NCBI RefSeq assembly: GCF_958979055.1
Contig: NC_084897.1
Span: 25,783,128 to 25,847,127 of the forward strand
Length of the DNA stretch: 64,000 bases
Direction: 5' to 3'
DNA from: Alnus glutinosa
Lineage: Eukaryota > Streptophyta > Magnoliopsida > Fagales > Betulaceae
In this document: positions 1 to 12,830 of the stretch, in pieces
How positions within the stretch are numbered: position 1 is the first letter of the stretch
Layout of the letters: the number at the start of each line of letters is the position of its first letter
Translations under genes and position numbers: made by a program
Notes under the pieces: model-generated
Seen by the model: the letters and a program-made list of their open reading frames with translations, nothing else
Told to the model about the DNA's origin: nothing
The model's database searches: none

Positions 1-733
1 AATCACAAAAATTATAATAAATAAACCACAAAACAAATTTTAAAATGAAATTTTGAGCCTGCATAGAAAACTTACTTAATCAGCGTAAAGGGTTGGAAGT
101 TTGATAAGGTGGCAAGTTCTTTGGAGCATGAGAAATAGTAAGGAAGAAGTCTTGTCTTTTTTTAATGTTATAGCGTCTTCCTCCAAACAATTTTTCAGAT
201 ACAGTTATTTAGTAGAAAAAAAAAAAACTGATCCCACCTTTTCATTTGTATTTGACTTCAGATTCAGTTATTTTGTTTTAAAAAATAAAACTACACGTAT
301 GATGAGGTGGGTTAACCAACTTTACACCAAGTTTAACCAACTTAAATGCACGTCCAATAATAAGAGGGACACTTGTCAACAGTTTATTTTGTTTTAAAAA
401 ATTAAACTGCATGCATATGAGGTGGCTTAACGTTTTTAAGAGTTTTGCTTTGTTCAAAAAAAAAAAAAAAAGTTTAACTAACTTAAATGCACGTTTAATA
501 ATAAAGAGGGACACTTGTCAACAGTTTATTTTATTTTAAAAAAATTAAACTGCATGCATATGAGGTGGCTTAACGTTTTTAAGAGTTTTGCTTTGTTCAA
601 AAAAAAAAAAAAAAAAAGTTTAACTAACTTAAATGCACGTTTAATAATAAAGAGGGACACTTGTCAAAACAATTAAGCGCCATTTGTCGCGATTATAAGC
701 TTTTGCTTTACTGATTCCTCTATTATATATATA
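1..733 (-). mobile_element. Probable 5' part of an older Helitron (partial, interrupted)
   Basis: Read on the minus strand, this stretch begins with an AT-alternating tract followed by AATAGAGGAATCAGTAAAGC, a layout typical of plant Helitron 5' ends. It stops exactly where the younger Helitron's CTAG end begins. If the right flank at 11213-11217 is joined across the younger insertion, the AT tract continues and ends in GA, which is TC on the minus strand, the expected Helitron start. No coding sequence is seen. It contains the tandem array at about 290-670. The interpretation is inference; the rest of this element would lie left of the window. Confidence 0.4.
290..672. repeat. Tandem repeat, about 2.7 units of 142-146 bp
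   Basis: The landmark GAGGGACACTTGTCAACAG begins at 364 and 506 and recurs, diverging after GTCAA, at 652, giving periods of 142 and 146 bp. Each unit also carries TTTAACNAACTTAAATGCACG and an A-run of variable length (15 to 19 A) that accounts for most of the length difference. The two right-hand units are almost identical. Such arrays are common inside non-autonomous Helitrons. Confidence 0.85.
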
Positions 734-744
734 CTAGCTCATAA

Positions 745-761
745 CCCGCGCTATGCGCGGG
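745..761 (-). other. Helitron 3'-terminal hairpin
   Basis: A perfect 7-bp stem, CCCGCGC at 745-751 with GCGCGGG at 755-761, and a TAT loop. On the minus strand it lies just before the CTAG end at 734-737. This palindrome is the known Helitron replication/termination signal. Confidence 0.88.
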
Positions 762-1056
762 ATTCTTCATTATAATTTAATCTAAAGATTTATATCACAA
801 CATATTCAAAAGTTTAAGAGGATAAGAATGAATAAATTTAATAATTTGATTTTAAATATTAAATTTTGAGACTAATAGACAGATTAAGAATACATCCTAG
901 CATAGGTAATCAGGGTTGAAAATGTAACATTATCATGTTTAACCCCCATCTCAAGCATTATTAAGTTTAAGCACATCACAATACTATTATTAAGAATAAT
1001 TACATTAGCTTGTTCGAAATTCTATCTCCTGGCCTAAAAAAGATTAGATAGTTGTA

Positions 1057-3351
1057 TTAAGTGTATCGCTTTCGTTTGCAAAGCAATTTGATCGGCATAT
1101 CATCATCATCTGATTCAACATCTTCAATAGGTAAGGAAGACGACATTGAAGAATGTTGAGTGAATGTCTGTTCGTCTTCTGTATTTTGTTCAGAGTTGGC
1201 CGGAGTTTCCTGTTATAATTAAATTTCATTAGAAGATGCATTAAATTATGTAGGAAAAATATTGTGTAGATAATTTCTTTTTCTTTTTTTTTAAAAAAAA
1301 ATAATTAAATGTTACCTTTTGGATCTGAACCTCTTGTGAAACATGTGGTTGAAAGATTTTTGAAACGGTATAATTCTCTAATCCTCTTTTCAAATTATAG
1401 TCGTTGAGTCGCAATTGGAATATATATTCATTGGAAACTATTGCTTTCATTTCTCTTGGTAAGACATTGTCCTTCAAATTCTGTATAAATATAAAATAGC
1501 ATAATGTTATGATAAGTTAGAGTATGTTGGATTAATTTTTGTTTACTTTTTTACTTTATTATGTATTGGTAAAGTAAATTTTTTATGTTTTTGTTACCTC
1601 ATCTTGCATGTCTGCAAGTTCTTTCGCAGTCTTGCCTGTAAGTTGTTCACCCTCTTTATCAAATACAATGAATGTTGTTGAATCAGTTGTATCTGATACT
1701 TCTATTTGTATCCTATACCTGCTTCATTTCCAAATTGGTTAGTAGTAGGAACTATATATATTTATATACAATGTTATTTTTTGTTTACCTTGGTACAGAA
1801 AATTTAGGTTCCGCCTTACAACGTTCACACCAAAAAGATCCTCCTATAAGCTTAACCTTCGTCTTGCATGTAAGACAACCAATATAATACCATCCAAACT
1901 TGTTGTCTATTCTATTGACTTTGCATAAACATGTAATTAATATTTCCTGCAATAATAAATTTTTCAAAAATTAAAATAAATGATACGGTATTAGTGATCT
2001 TATAGGTTAAGATTTAGATCTTATAACTTGAGGGGCTCATACCTTTGTCTCGGGTTTCCATTCCATTTTTTTTATTTCAGCAACCGTCTTTCTATTTCGC
2101 AAGGCAAGTTCCTCGTCTGGAATCATCGGTGGTCGATCAATCTTCAATTCTTTAACTTCCGATACTGTGACATTGTTCAACCTATTCATTAAAAATAAAA
2201 ATAGGTCAGTTTACATTTTCTTAGTAAAATATAATATAATTAGTTAATAGTTGTACTTGTCAAGAACTCTGGCAACTTCAGGAATTTTAAGGTTGATGTA
2301 CACCCTTGTTGCAGTTGTTGATGATAAGTTGTATTCACCTACAAAAAATTCAAAGAGAAATCCATTAACATATACAAAGAGAAATACGCATTATATGGTT
2401 TATAAAAATAGTAAATAAAGTAGTTACCCCTGAAAGTCTTCACAATAGTCGAAGTTACTATTACAATAGTTGGACTTGTATTTTTCTCATAGAAATCCTC
2501 ATCTACTTGAAGTGCTGTAGATCCCCACAAAGTTGTTTGCAAATATTTGTTTCTGGCATAGTAGATAACTAAGTTAGTATGCTATGGTTGTTGGGGTTCA
2601 GTAGCTGATTGTATTTCACATGAAAATAAAATTATTTCTTACTCTTCTAGTAACAACTGAATTTTTCGAACTTTTGTGGGACGACCTTTTGCCTTAATCT
2701 CTTCAATAACTCCAACTGATTCTAATCTACCAATGACATCTGCAAATTAATGAAATTGATTTTAATAAAATTAGTATTGAATTATCACTTTGTATAAGCT
2801 ATAAGTTATTTTTTAAAGTAAATGAAAATAAATGATCAATATACCAGTCAAATAAGTAATGTCATTGCAACGACTCGCTATAGTTTCATAATCAGCGAGT
2901 TCAAATCCGTAATGAGGTATGGCATGATCTATTCCATTGATCTTAGAGACGGAAGTTGTTGACATGAAAATAATTTTAACTTCGTTATGTACCGGACGAA
3001 ACTTCGCTCTATGTTCCTCAACTATGAAATTCTTGATTGCGTAGACAGATCCTTCATTGAAGAGAGGTCTGAAACGCTGAGCAAAATTCTTTCTAATACT
3101 TGCATGTATTAGTGTCCCCTGATAAAAAAAAAAATTAAAAATGTTTCACAAATTTATTGTTCCATATTTGAAAATAATTAAATTGAGAAAAATAGATAAC
3201 AACTTACATTTTCGTCTGCCATTATCATATCAAGACTGATTAGCTCATGGTCATTTGCTATGTTAATTGCGTCCCACATCCGAATGATTCTAACTTTCAC
3301 AATCCACGTTTCTTTCTCAACTGAAATTTGATTCAGGGATGTGTAAGCCAT
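1057..3351 (-). CDS. RPA1-like single-stranded-DNA-binding protein carried by the Helitron (multi-exon)
   Basis: This is a spliced gene of about nine short exons. Exon 1 (3351-3208) starts MAYTSLNQISVEKE and carries the OB-fold signature WIVKVRIIRMWDAIN, followed by SLDMIMADEN and a GTAAGT donor. Exon 2 (3118-2845) continues in frame with RKNFAQRFRPLFNEG and FELADYETIASRCNDI. Later exons include GRPTKVRKIQLLLEE (about 2640-2740), LWGSTALQVDEDFYEK (about 2480), a zinc-ribbon exon with CLTC and CERC (about 1790-1945), then SDTTDSTTFIVFDKEGEQL. The last exon ends in an acidic stretch and the basic CKRKRYT, a possible nuclear signal, with stop TAA at 1057-1059. Order and motifs match plant RPA1 (OB folds plus C-terminal zinc fold). 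Plant Helitrons often carry such genes, presumably to coat the single strand during rolling-circle transfer. The first two exon borders were checked for phase; the others are approximate. Confidence 0.75.
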
Positions 3352-3435
3352 GTTGATATTATTCAGTAACACCTGCACAAAATTTATTTTAGTAAGTGTA
3401 CTTATATTTTTAGTGAAAAATATAGGCATTTTAAA

Positions 3436-6400
3436 TCAAGATACAATATAAGATTCAAATATATAGTAAATGTTACCTCTAGGCAAATCGTTGAATATTT
3501 CCTTGTATACTATATTTTTTGTATGGAAATTATCGCCATAATGTTCACCTTCAATGAATACTCTAAGCCCATTTCTACTTGTAACTCTGGATATAGCGAC
3601 ATACAATTGACCATGACTAAAGACAGGTTTTGGTAGGAAAAGGCCTACACGTTTCAATGATTGACCTTGACTTTTATTAATCGTCATAGCAAAGCAAACA
3701 GATACTGGAAATTGTCTTCTTTTCAATACAAAAGGCATTTTAGAATCGGAAGGAGATAGAACTATACGTGGAATGAATACTTTATGTCCAACGTGAGTCC
3801 CTGATATGATTTTAGCCTCTAACACCCATTTTGACAATTGAGTAACCAAAAGTCTCGTGCCATTGCAAAGTCCAGCACTCTGATTTAAATTCCGAAGTAG
3901 CATTATAGGGATTCCAACTTTGAGCCTGAGTTTATGGTTTGGTATACCCGGAAACTTCAAAGAATTTAGGAATTCTATTGGATACATAATATCTTGGTCT
4001 TGAATGTTGCTTGTAGCTTTACATATTGAATCAGCACTGAGATATGTTTCTTCGTCAACGTTAATAAGATCAATCATGTAGTCATTTATGTCTTGCACGG
4101 CATCATTTGTTGGAGCTAAAATCGCTCTATATTCTAAATACTTTGCATCAGTGTATTTACTTTGCAACTCAGGGTAGGTAGCATTCACAATATCATTAAT
4201 AGGATGAGTATCATGTGGAATTCTTAAATCAGATGGTATCTTAATCAATGATTCACCCTCACTATCATCTAATTCACCTTCACCTATTTTTAGAATCCAT
4301 TGTGCAAATTCTCTTGCAACATTATCGCCGGGATTTTGCTCAAGCCTCATATTCTTTGTCAAAGTCATAACTGTACAGTACTTCCATAATGAAGACCTAT
4401 TAATTGATGCCTCAACTATTTCTTCTCTTCGGCCTTTAGATACAACCGGTAATATTTGTCGGAAATCACCACCAAGAACAACTGTCTTTCCTCCAAATGG
4501 TTTCTCTCCACTTTGTGGATCACTAAAATGTAAAATATCTCTTAGTGAACGATCAACAGCTTCAAAACAATTTCGATGAGCCATAGGAGCTTCATCCCAA
4601 ATTATTAGACTCGCTCTTGTCATTAGTTTCGCAAGATGTGAACCTTGCTTAAACGCGCAAGTTGAGGTATCTGTTACATTTATCGGTATTTGAAACCTCG
4701 AATGAGCAGTTCTTCCACCAGGTAACAACAATGCTGCAATCCCAGATGATGCAACTGCAATGACTATCTTCCCTTCTGAGCGCAATCGACATATCAAGGT
4801 TCTCCATAGATAAGTCTTTCCAGTACCTCCATGTCCATAAACGAAGTAAACACCACCTTTATTTTCTGTAACGGATCCAATTACTGCATCATATATCTTT
4901 CTTTGTTCATAATTTAGATCACTAAGAAGTTTCATATGCTCATCTGCCAAAAAAATTCTATCATAATCCAATTCTTCTTGCAATAATCTATTGTTACTTT
5001 GACTAAGAAGTAACGTGTTTGGATATGGCATCGTCTCAAATTCTCTTAAAGACCTTGCATTTTTGTTTAGTAACCGTTCAATGTCACAAAGTGCATACTC
5101 TTGTAACTGCGAGTCACTAAGATGTAGGTCGTCGTATCGTAAAATTCTTCTTTCTCGATGCAGAATATCTTCAGATAACAATTTCCAATTTGAAATCCAT
5201 AATTTATAAGGGTCAGCAACCTCACAAAAAATCAACATTGTGACAAAAAGTTCACGAAGTTGCTTCCCTGAAGCCCAGTGGGATGCATGATTTAAAGCTT
5301 CATGCCACTCTTTATCATCATCAAGCAAACCAAGAGCATAACATGCTGACTTGAAAGTTGGATACAACACACTATTTACAGTTCTTATTTCCTCAAAAGA
5401 CCGAGGTCCTTTAACAATGTTAAGTAACATTCGCAAATAAAATCGTTCACCACTACCAGGATGAGAGTAAAATATCCGTCCTACACATCTTCTTTGCTTC
5501 CTCGATCTCCATTCCTTGTCTTTGTTATGCCAAACCCATTTGGAAGGGAAATCAGAATAAGTCAACTCTCTGGCTTGTTCATACAAAGCATTTGTTTTCA
5601 TCCATTCAGTAAATTTAGTCTTTCTAATATTCGGTTGACTCAAAACATTATCTAAGTAATCAGAATCATCAAACATGACCGGTTGCTCATTTTCAAGATG
5701 AAAATTTAGTCTCTCAACTGCAGGTTCTCGATAATGGATTTCAAACTGAAAGATCCTCCAACATGCCTCTATAGCAGACACATATCTGCAATCTAAATAT
5801 GCTTTTATTTCATCAGTATTTGTCACCTGTTGTACTCCAGTAGAACCATCGACATGTAAATTTTCTTCAAGAATTAAAGTTGCACGATCAGGTCCTTTAT
5901 TTATATATTTGAATAAGTACTTGATAGACCTTGAACGATTGCACCACTCAACATTTATGTGTGACTGATATTTCACCAATAAGTCAATATTGTGAGGAAC
6001 TATAAATCGATTATCAAGCTTAATACCATTTTTTTCAACAAATCTTCCATTGTTCCTCCTTCTATATACTGGAAAGCCATCTTCATCGATCGTAGTTTCA
6101 GAGTAAAATCTCTTTGGAAAATGCTTGCTACATTTGTTGCCAATCATACAACTTGAATTTGGATTTATAGAGCCGCAAGGACCATGTATCATAAATTGTT
6201 TGACAACATCATAAGCTTGAGGATCTTTGTTCAAATCTGGAACTTCTGCTGAGATTATCCTATCTATTTCTATCGGTGTTGGATGTTTATCATAAGGATG
6301 TAGAAAAAGCAATATATGAGCATGAGGCAATCCCCTCTTTTGGTATTCAATAGTGTAGACAACTGTAAGCAAAATATAAACTTAATTAAATTGTGCATAG

Positions 6401-8281
6401 AAATTAAAACATAAAAAATAACAAAAATAATTTTAGAATACCAGCAAGCATTCTCCCAAAGTGTTGGCCATGCTTTAAGTCATATAATAGCTGATCGAGC
6501 TTGATCTTAAAAACTCTTCCAAGTATATCAGGTCGATCCTCAGGTTTCTGACCAGGATTCATAGATAGAAAACTTTCAATCTCCGGCCATTTGGCATTGC
6601 AAGTGAAAGTGATAAATAAATCAGGATACCCTGCCCATCTACAAATTGCCATTGCATCCTGATAATTCTCAATCATATATCTTGGACTTCCCGTAAAAGT
6701 TGAAGGCAAAACAATTCTTTTCCCAATAGATGCAGGGGTGGTATCTCCCCTCATAACTGCATCCCTCAATCCACTGTACAATTCAGTCCTTAATGCACCT
6801 TGATTACGTCTTATCCACATAAGTCGAATTGCTTCAATACATGTGTATGCATCAACAACAAATTGCTGGAATAACCGGCCACCATATATCAAAGTATGTC
6901 CCTCATCTTGACGTTTTTGCAACCGATATGCATAATATTCCCTCATTGTTACATAACTATTTGTGTTATGTCTAGTTCCACTAATACTTCTACGTAAAAT
7001 ACCCAGCCTAAAACCATCCTCGCCATATGGAAATAGAAGAGGATACTGCAATGCCATATATGATGGATGCAACTCATTGATCCTCTGTAATCCACCTTCT
7101 TTATAATCTACAATAACATCACGGTGTGCATTATCAACACCAATGTCACCAACAATAATTGCAGCAATTTCTGAACATGTGGGAAGATTGTGATCTCTTC
7201 CATCGGTTGATCGTGATCCAATAAGACGTAATCTTAAGTGGTGGATATTACCTCCTCTAAAACGGTCTCTAGCCATACGAAAGATCTTCACCAATACGTT
7301 TGATTCATCTAGCATTTGGACCAGGGAATCAACAATAGAGGGATCAAGGTTACTGTCGGAGCGATTCAAGGTATTCATTCTATTCGGAACTTCATTTTCG
7401 GTGTCGTAAAAATATAGCTGTGCAAAACGGGGGATCAAGCCATCACCTGGGAGCAATGTTCCAATTCTATGGTGGTTTTGGCCGTTAAGTCGAAATATAT
7501 AAGGACCTCTTCCATCATTAATTGTCTTATCCACATTCCCACCCATTGATGTCATAGCAAATATGGAATTATAACTTCTAATTTGTGCCTTAAAGTTTTT
7601 TGAACGATGCCCACCAGCAGGATTTAGCAATTCTTCAAGAAAAACAGGTGGTTTCTTAAGAAAAGGCAACTTCACTTGACCCTCCATACAACATAGAGAA
7701 AATTTAGGATTATGAGGCTTCTTAGATTTCAATGTTCTTTCTTCATACCATACTATCGCACCACAATACTCACATACATATGATGGTGAGCCAAAATTCC
7801 AAGGTTCAATAAATTTTCCTGTATGAAATAGAGTGGAGAAAAAAAAAAAGAAATGTTGGATTAAATTTGATGGTGTGCAAAAACTTTTATATTTTTTATC
7901 AAATAAATTTAGTTAAGTCAGTTTACTTGGAATATCTTCTGTGTTTGAGCTATAGCCGAATCCACGTTCTGTCGTACTTTGAGCAGTCGCATCTGTTGGT
8001 TGCAAGCTGTTGTGATCCCTAACTTGGCTAGAGCTACTTCCACAACCAACAATCATAACTCCTCGTCTTGTTTTCTGTCTTTTATGATGTGCAAGTCTTT
8101 CATTTTCCATTTCGTTTCTATTGTTTATCATACTTTGAGTAGTTGAATCTGTTGGTTGAACGTCGTTGTATTTCCTAACTTTCTTAGACCTACTTCCACT
8201 ACCCACGATAATGCCTCCTTGTTTCATTTTTTCATTCATAATCATACGTCTTCTTTGTCGTGCAATTCTTGCATTTTCCAT
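3436..8281 (-). CDS. Helitron Rep/helicase (HUH endonuclease plus PIF1-type helicase), three exons
   Basis: Exons 8281-7927, 7818-6442 and 6362 onward are joined by GT-AG introns, and the phases agree (4659 nt, about 1552 residues if read to the stop at 3436). Exon 1 encodes a polar N-terminus with two similar basic/serine-rich blocks. Exon 2 begins with a zinc motif ([13 protein letters not shown]), then NPKFSLCC and the Helitron-like N domain. The second intron splits the Rep core: exon 3 supplies the HUH motif ([10 protein letters not shown]) and the two catalytic tyrosines (YLFKYINKG). The helicase half has Walker A (GHGGTGKT), Walker B (IIWDEAPM), motif III ([11 protein letters not shown]) and the C-terminal motifs TINKSQGQS and YVAISRV. 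No stop or frameshift was found. Rep nicks and joins DNA and the helicase unwinds it during transposition. A good donor at 3477/3476 may shorten the C-terminus by splicing toward the RPA gene. Confidence 0.9.
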
Positions 8282-11212
8282 TTTTTTTTTCTATTTCAAA
8301 ATTGTGAAGAAAAAAACGAATTAATGACAAAGTTATAAATCCTATCATTTAGTTCATCAAATTCAACTAAAACATATACACTTTAACAAATTAAACAATA
8401 TAATCAAAATAATGCAATATAATATGTACAAAATATATTGAAAAAATAGTACACTCACAACATTAAGAAGTAATGCTACCAAAAAAAAAAAAAAAAAAAA
8501 AAAGGTAAAGAAACTAAATAAAAATTTAAGGAAAAGAATGGAAATACCTCAACACGTATTGCAAATTAGTTCCGAAGTACTCAAAAACAATAACCTGTAT
8601 TCAATAGTTACACACGTTAAACTTAAAGAGACTACTTCCATAATATTATAATGAACATTATAAATAGTTTCTACAATTTATGTTATAGATGATTGTCTTG
8701 GGCATTGAAGTATATTCATACTTTTAGTAAAATACTAATAGACGTTTTCTCTTACTTCTTGGTTCACAGCATGAAGTGCAAGGAAACAGTAAAAGATCGA
8801 TATACATCCAAGCGATAGTATAAGGGTTAATTTAGAAAAGGAAAAAAAAATCATAAAAAATAAAATAGAATGTTGAGAATGTCAGACATCCTACTAAGCT
8901 AATGTTTTACAAATGTCATAGGTAATACAAATGATATTAAAAAATTTAATTTATATTTAAATATAGCAAGGAAAAATATCTAATTGTTTAGTTTTGTTGT
9001 GGTACCTATTATATTTCAATACAAATAAAACACTAATAATTCTGAATGTTAAAACAAAACAAAAAAATACAAAGAAAATTAAACCTTTTTTTTTTTTATG
9101 AAAATTTATTCCTATAAAGAAAAAAATATATATATGATTATTTAGTTTTGTTTTAATTAGCTGACAATAAAATTGAAGCAATGATATATTTTTAAAAATA
9201 AATTTTGTAAATAGTATCATTTGACCTCATATTTCAACTGAAAAATATAATTATATAACAATTCAATTATAAATTAAAATATTTCTAAAATGGTATTTAT
9301 TAAATAATTAAAATCACATGCAATAATAAGGAGAGAATAAAAATATTGTATTTGATTAAAAAGAAATATTGGATTATACATAAAGTGCTTATACATAAAG
9401 TGCTTTCAAATTTTTTTTTTTATTTGTTGGTCAAGGACATATATTGTACAAAATCAAAATCAAAATCAAATATAAAATTAATCTAATATTTCAATAAGAA
9501 ATCAATTACAATTCAGACAAATTTTACTTATTAACCAAACACAATTATTGGATGCAAAACCAAAAATAATTAAAAAAAAGTAATTAATAGTACAAAATAA
9601 TTTAAAAACAAAAGCAATTTATTGTCTGTTAAAAAAATTGAGATATTATATGTTAGAATTAAAATTTAAGACTATATATGCAAATGAAAACATATAATTA
9701 TTTAGTTTTGTTATAGTAAACAATATAGTTGAAGGAATAATATATATAATGATATTTTATGTTATAATTAAAATTTAAAAGATCTCATCCACAGAATCAG
9801 TTTTCTTGTTCTCAACGTTGTTCCTATCCTTGAATCCATTTTCCTCATCCCAACCCTCCACCAACTGAGTTGTTCCTATCTAAATTAAGGCAAATAGAAA
9901 ATCAAAATATTCCTCTATAGCTGCGGAGTCCCTAGGTTCTGCACATATTCGTTAATGCAACCCACTTGACCACAAAGCATGATAATGAAACAATATTCTT
10001 GGGGTAAGGACATGGTGGATTGACGTGGGGACGTTGGATGTGGTGCTCAAATATGGATTGACTCATTGACGTGATATGTCATTATGCCTCTGTCACTTGC
10101 CAAACCAAATACAACGAAAACCAAATACAAAGGTTTAAGACCAAAATGGCCCATATCTCAATAAACAAAAAGATATTCAAGGAAAAAAATCCCAACTACA
10201 TACTTACATCTGTCTCCAGAGTTTTCTAGAGATGCGAGTGTCTCCAGCGTTTTCTAGAGAGAGAGGGGGAGAGAGAAAGAGAGAGAGACAGAGAGACAAA
10301 GTTTCTAAAGGAACAAAATTTATTTGATAGAGCAAACGTGAGGCAACATGAGGATGACAGGGATGAGGACATGGCGGAGCTGTTAGAGAAGCCTTCGCCC
10401 TCGCTCGAGCATTCGGCAACTATCTCAATTTGACGGGTATCGCCGAAACCCATCACTGGTATATGGGTCTTGTTGATGATTAGTTGGTTTTAGAAAGATC
10501 AAATGAAAATATTTCATTGCCTCACGTTTCTTCTTTTTCTTGGTTAGGAAAATAGATACATAGAGTTTCTTAATTCCAGTTTTTGAATTTCAAAGGCTTT
10601 GCAATGTTTCCCTTTTCTAGGCATAAAACCCACAAATCAATTTAAAATAAATCTAACTTATCAGAAAAGAATACAATAGAAATATATAAAAGAAAACTTA
10701 GAGAAAGAAAACTTACTCAGATTGTGGCAGACGTCGCAGAATAATGAACAGAGATAAGAGAGTTTGAATTTAGTTTACTGAGAAAAGTAGAGAGAAATAG
10801 TAAGAAACATAGTGACGACAGTTTTTGAGGATGCATGGTTTTAAATCCAGTAACACGAAGAAATGAAAACGCATGAAATGAAACGTTTGAAAAAAAAAAT
10901 TAGAACGTTTGGGGAGAATGAAGAAATCAAAACAGATGAAAACAAACGGTTTGATAAAAATAAATTAAGGACATAAAAACGCATGTTATTCAGTCACTAA
11001 ATGACGTTTTTACTTTTAATGAGATTTTAAGTAAAACGCAGTTCAGCGAATACGCTCAACGTGCGTTTTGGTTTTATTGACATTTCAAGTAAAACGCTGT
11101 GCAGCAAGGAGAACCGGTTCAGTTTTTTTTTTTTTTTAAACGCCGGTTCATGCCACGTGGCAGAGTTTAGGCTCTCTCTTAGGCAAAACTCAGCTTTTAT
11201 ATATATATATGA
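8282..11212 (-). other. Helitron 5' region upstream of Rep/helicase; no clear gene
   Basis: Very AT-rich sequence with A-runs (for example 8479-8504). Between about 9780 and 10480 it is less AT-rich, with a GA/CT tract (10257-10300) and a short minus-strand reading frame at 10226-10456 (MGFGDTRQIEIVAECSS...) of no family I know. Near 10719 the minus strand has a good splice donor (CTGAGTAAGT), so an upstream non-coding leader exon of the Rep/helicase transcript may lie at about 10720-10850. The reading frame could also be a captured host fragment. The outermost 100 bp carries the CCACGTGG motif and the terminal AT tract. Confidence 0.4.
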
Positions 11213-12795
11213 TATGATATGATTTGTAACGACAAGACATGCGACTAATAGCCGGAACAATCACAGTGCTGCTGCGTGCTTCAAGTTTTGTCGAGCGTGA
11301 AGATGCAGGCACACGTGGGATTATTTATGTTAGAACAGGATTATTTATTTACAGAACATGTTATTTATGTTATATTAGAACAGGATTATTTATTTACAGA
11401 ATATATTATCGCACCAACTCCCCACTCGCTGTAACAGACTCGATCACAGCTATAAAAATGTCTAGCTTTGCTGTTGTCCCGGCCCCATCAAGAAGGAATA
11501 GGATCCTCTTCGTTTTGGATAAAATAGATACGATTATTTTATTGTATAAAGTTTAAGCATTTAACTGTATAAATAATTTTGTATTGTTTAATTTTTTTTT
11601 AAATACATATCAATATTAATTTCATATATGCGGTTAGATTTATCAATTTTAAATTTAACCATAAAATAAATATTAAGAAAAAATAACTTTATTTCCGTGA
11701 ACTATCACTGTATTTTCATAATTTCATTTACACATCCAAATGTTAAAAAGTGGCATATGGGTCACCCGATCTACCACAATATGTCAAATTAGTCACTTTT
11801 ACGCTTTTCTACCGAAAATACCCTTAAAGTTATTAAAAAATAAAATTTAAAAAAAATAGTTTTTTGAAAAATTAGTAAGGAAGCTAATATGAAAAAATGC
11901 CACTCATTTTTGGTATTTTTAACTTCCCCCCTTTTTGTTTAATCTTTATATGGTCATTCTGTCTAGGTGCAGGTAGTCTGCATCTTAACAATCATGTCTA
12001 TTTCACCGAGTCTCGATGGTAGTTCAGAGGCTTCAATGTCACTTTTTAAAGTTTAATTAGAAACGTAAATGAAAATATATATGGTTATAGTTTATGGAGC
12101 TATATTATATATTTTGTTGTTTCAAAAATATTATTATTATTATTATTATTATCTCTTTCATTTAAAAAAGAGAGATTCTTTGGGTCCTCGGAAGAATTAA
12201 GGACAATCGATCGGATGGTTGAAAGTTATTATTATTTTTTTATTATCTCTTTGATTACCAAAATTAACAAACGGAACACCTTATAATGAAAGGCTATAGT
12301 ACTAAAACACTAAAGCTTTAATAACTCTTGTACAAACAAAAATATAACAAACAAAAAAACACTCTTTGCAAAACTAAACTAAAATCTCATCTATAAATCA
12401 AGCATTAATTACAAAGTATAACATTTCCATGTGTCTTCCTAAATTTACCTTTGATAATTAATAAACCGTATTTTCTCTTCCGGCCTACGTACTTAATCTA
12501 TCGTAAAAACTTTTTTCGGTCCAAGATTATTACCATGCCTTAGAACATTAATTCCTAGTTCTCCAAATATTATAAATGAAAGAACCAAATTAACGGTAAC
12601 ATGCATATAAACGGTTGAAAGTTATTGATTGGACCCTTCGTTCTCCTTCCCTTGGAGCTAGCTAGCTAGCCAAACTCAGTCGTTGAGAGAGAAGGAAAAC
12701 CTTCCCTAGCTATATGAGCTTTCGCATGTTTTAGAATTTACAGGGAATTAAGAAAGCGGTGGGGATCGATGTGGTCCAATTTTTCTGGAGGTAGA

Positions 12796-12830
<35 letters not shown>

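Larger units (their letters stand above)
734..11212 (-). mobile_element. Autonomous-type Helitron, about 10.5 kb
   Basis: The element reads on the minus strand. Its 3' end is at 734: on the minus strand a GC-rich hairpin (stem CCCGCGC/GCGCGGG, 7 bp, loop of 3, at 745-761) is followed 10 nt later by the terminal CTAG, flanked by T. Its 5' end is placed at 11212, where the minus strand reads A|TC followed by an AT tract, AAAAGCTGAG and a CCACGTGG motif. This fits Helitron insertion between A and T with no target-site duplication. It contains a complete-looking Rep/helicase gene and an RPA1-like gene, both transcribed toward the hairpin end. The 3' boundary is strong; the 5' boundary could shift by 5-10 bp because GATAT is repeated there. 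Confidence 0.85.

Noticed and set aside
11239-11556. 105-residue frame at the right Helitron flank
   Set aside because: It runs through a local direct duplication, with no family motif and no gene context.
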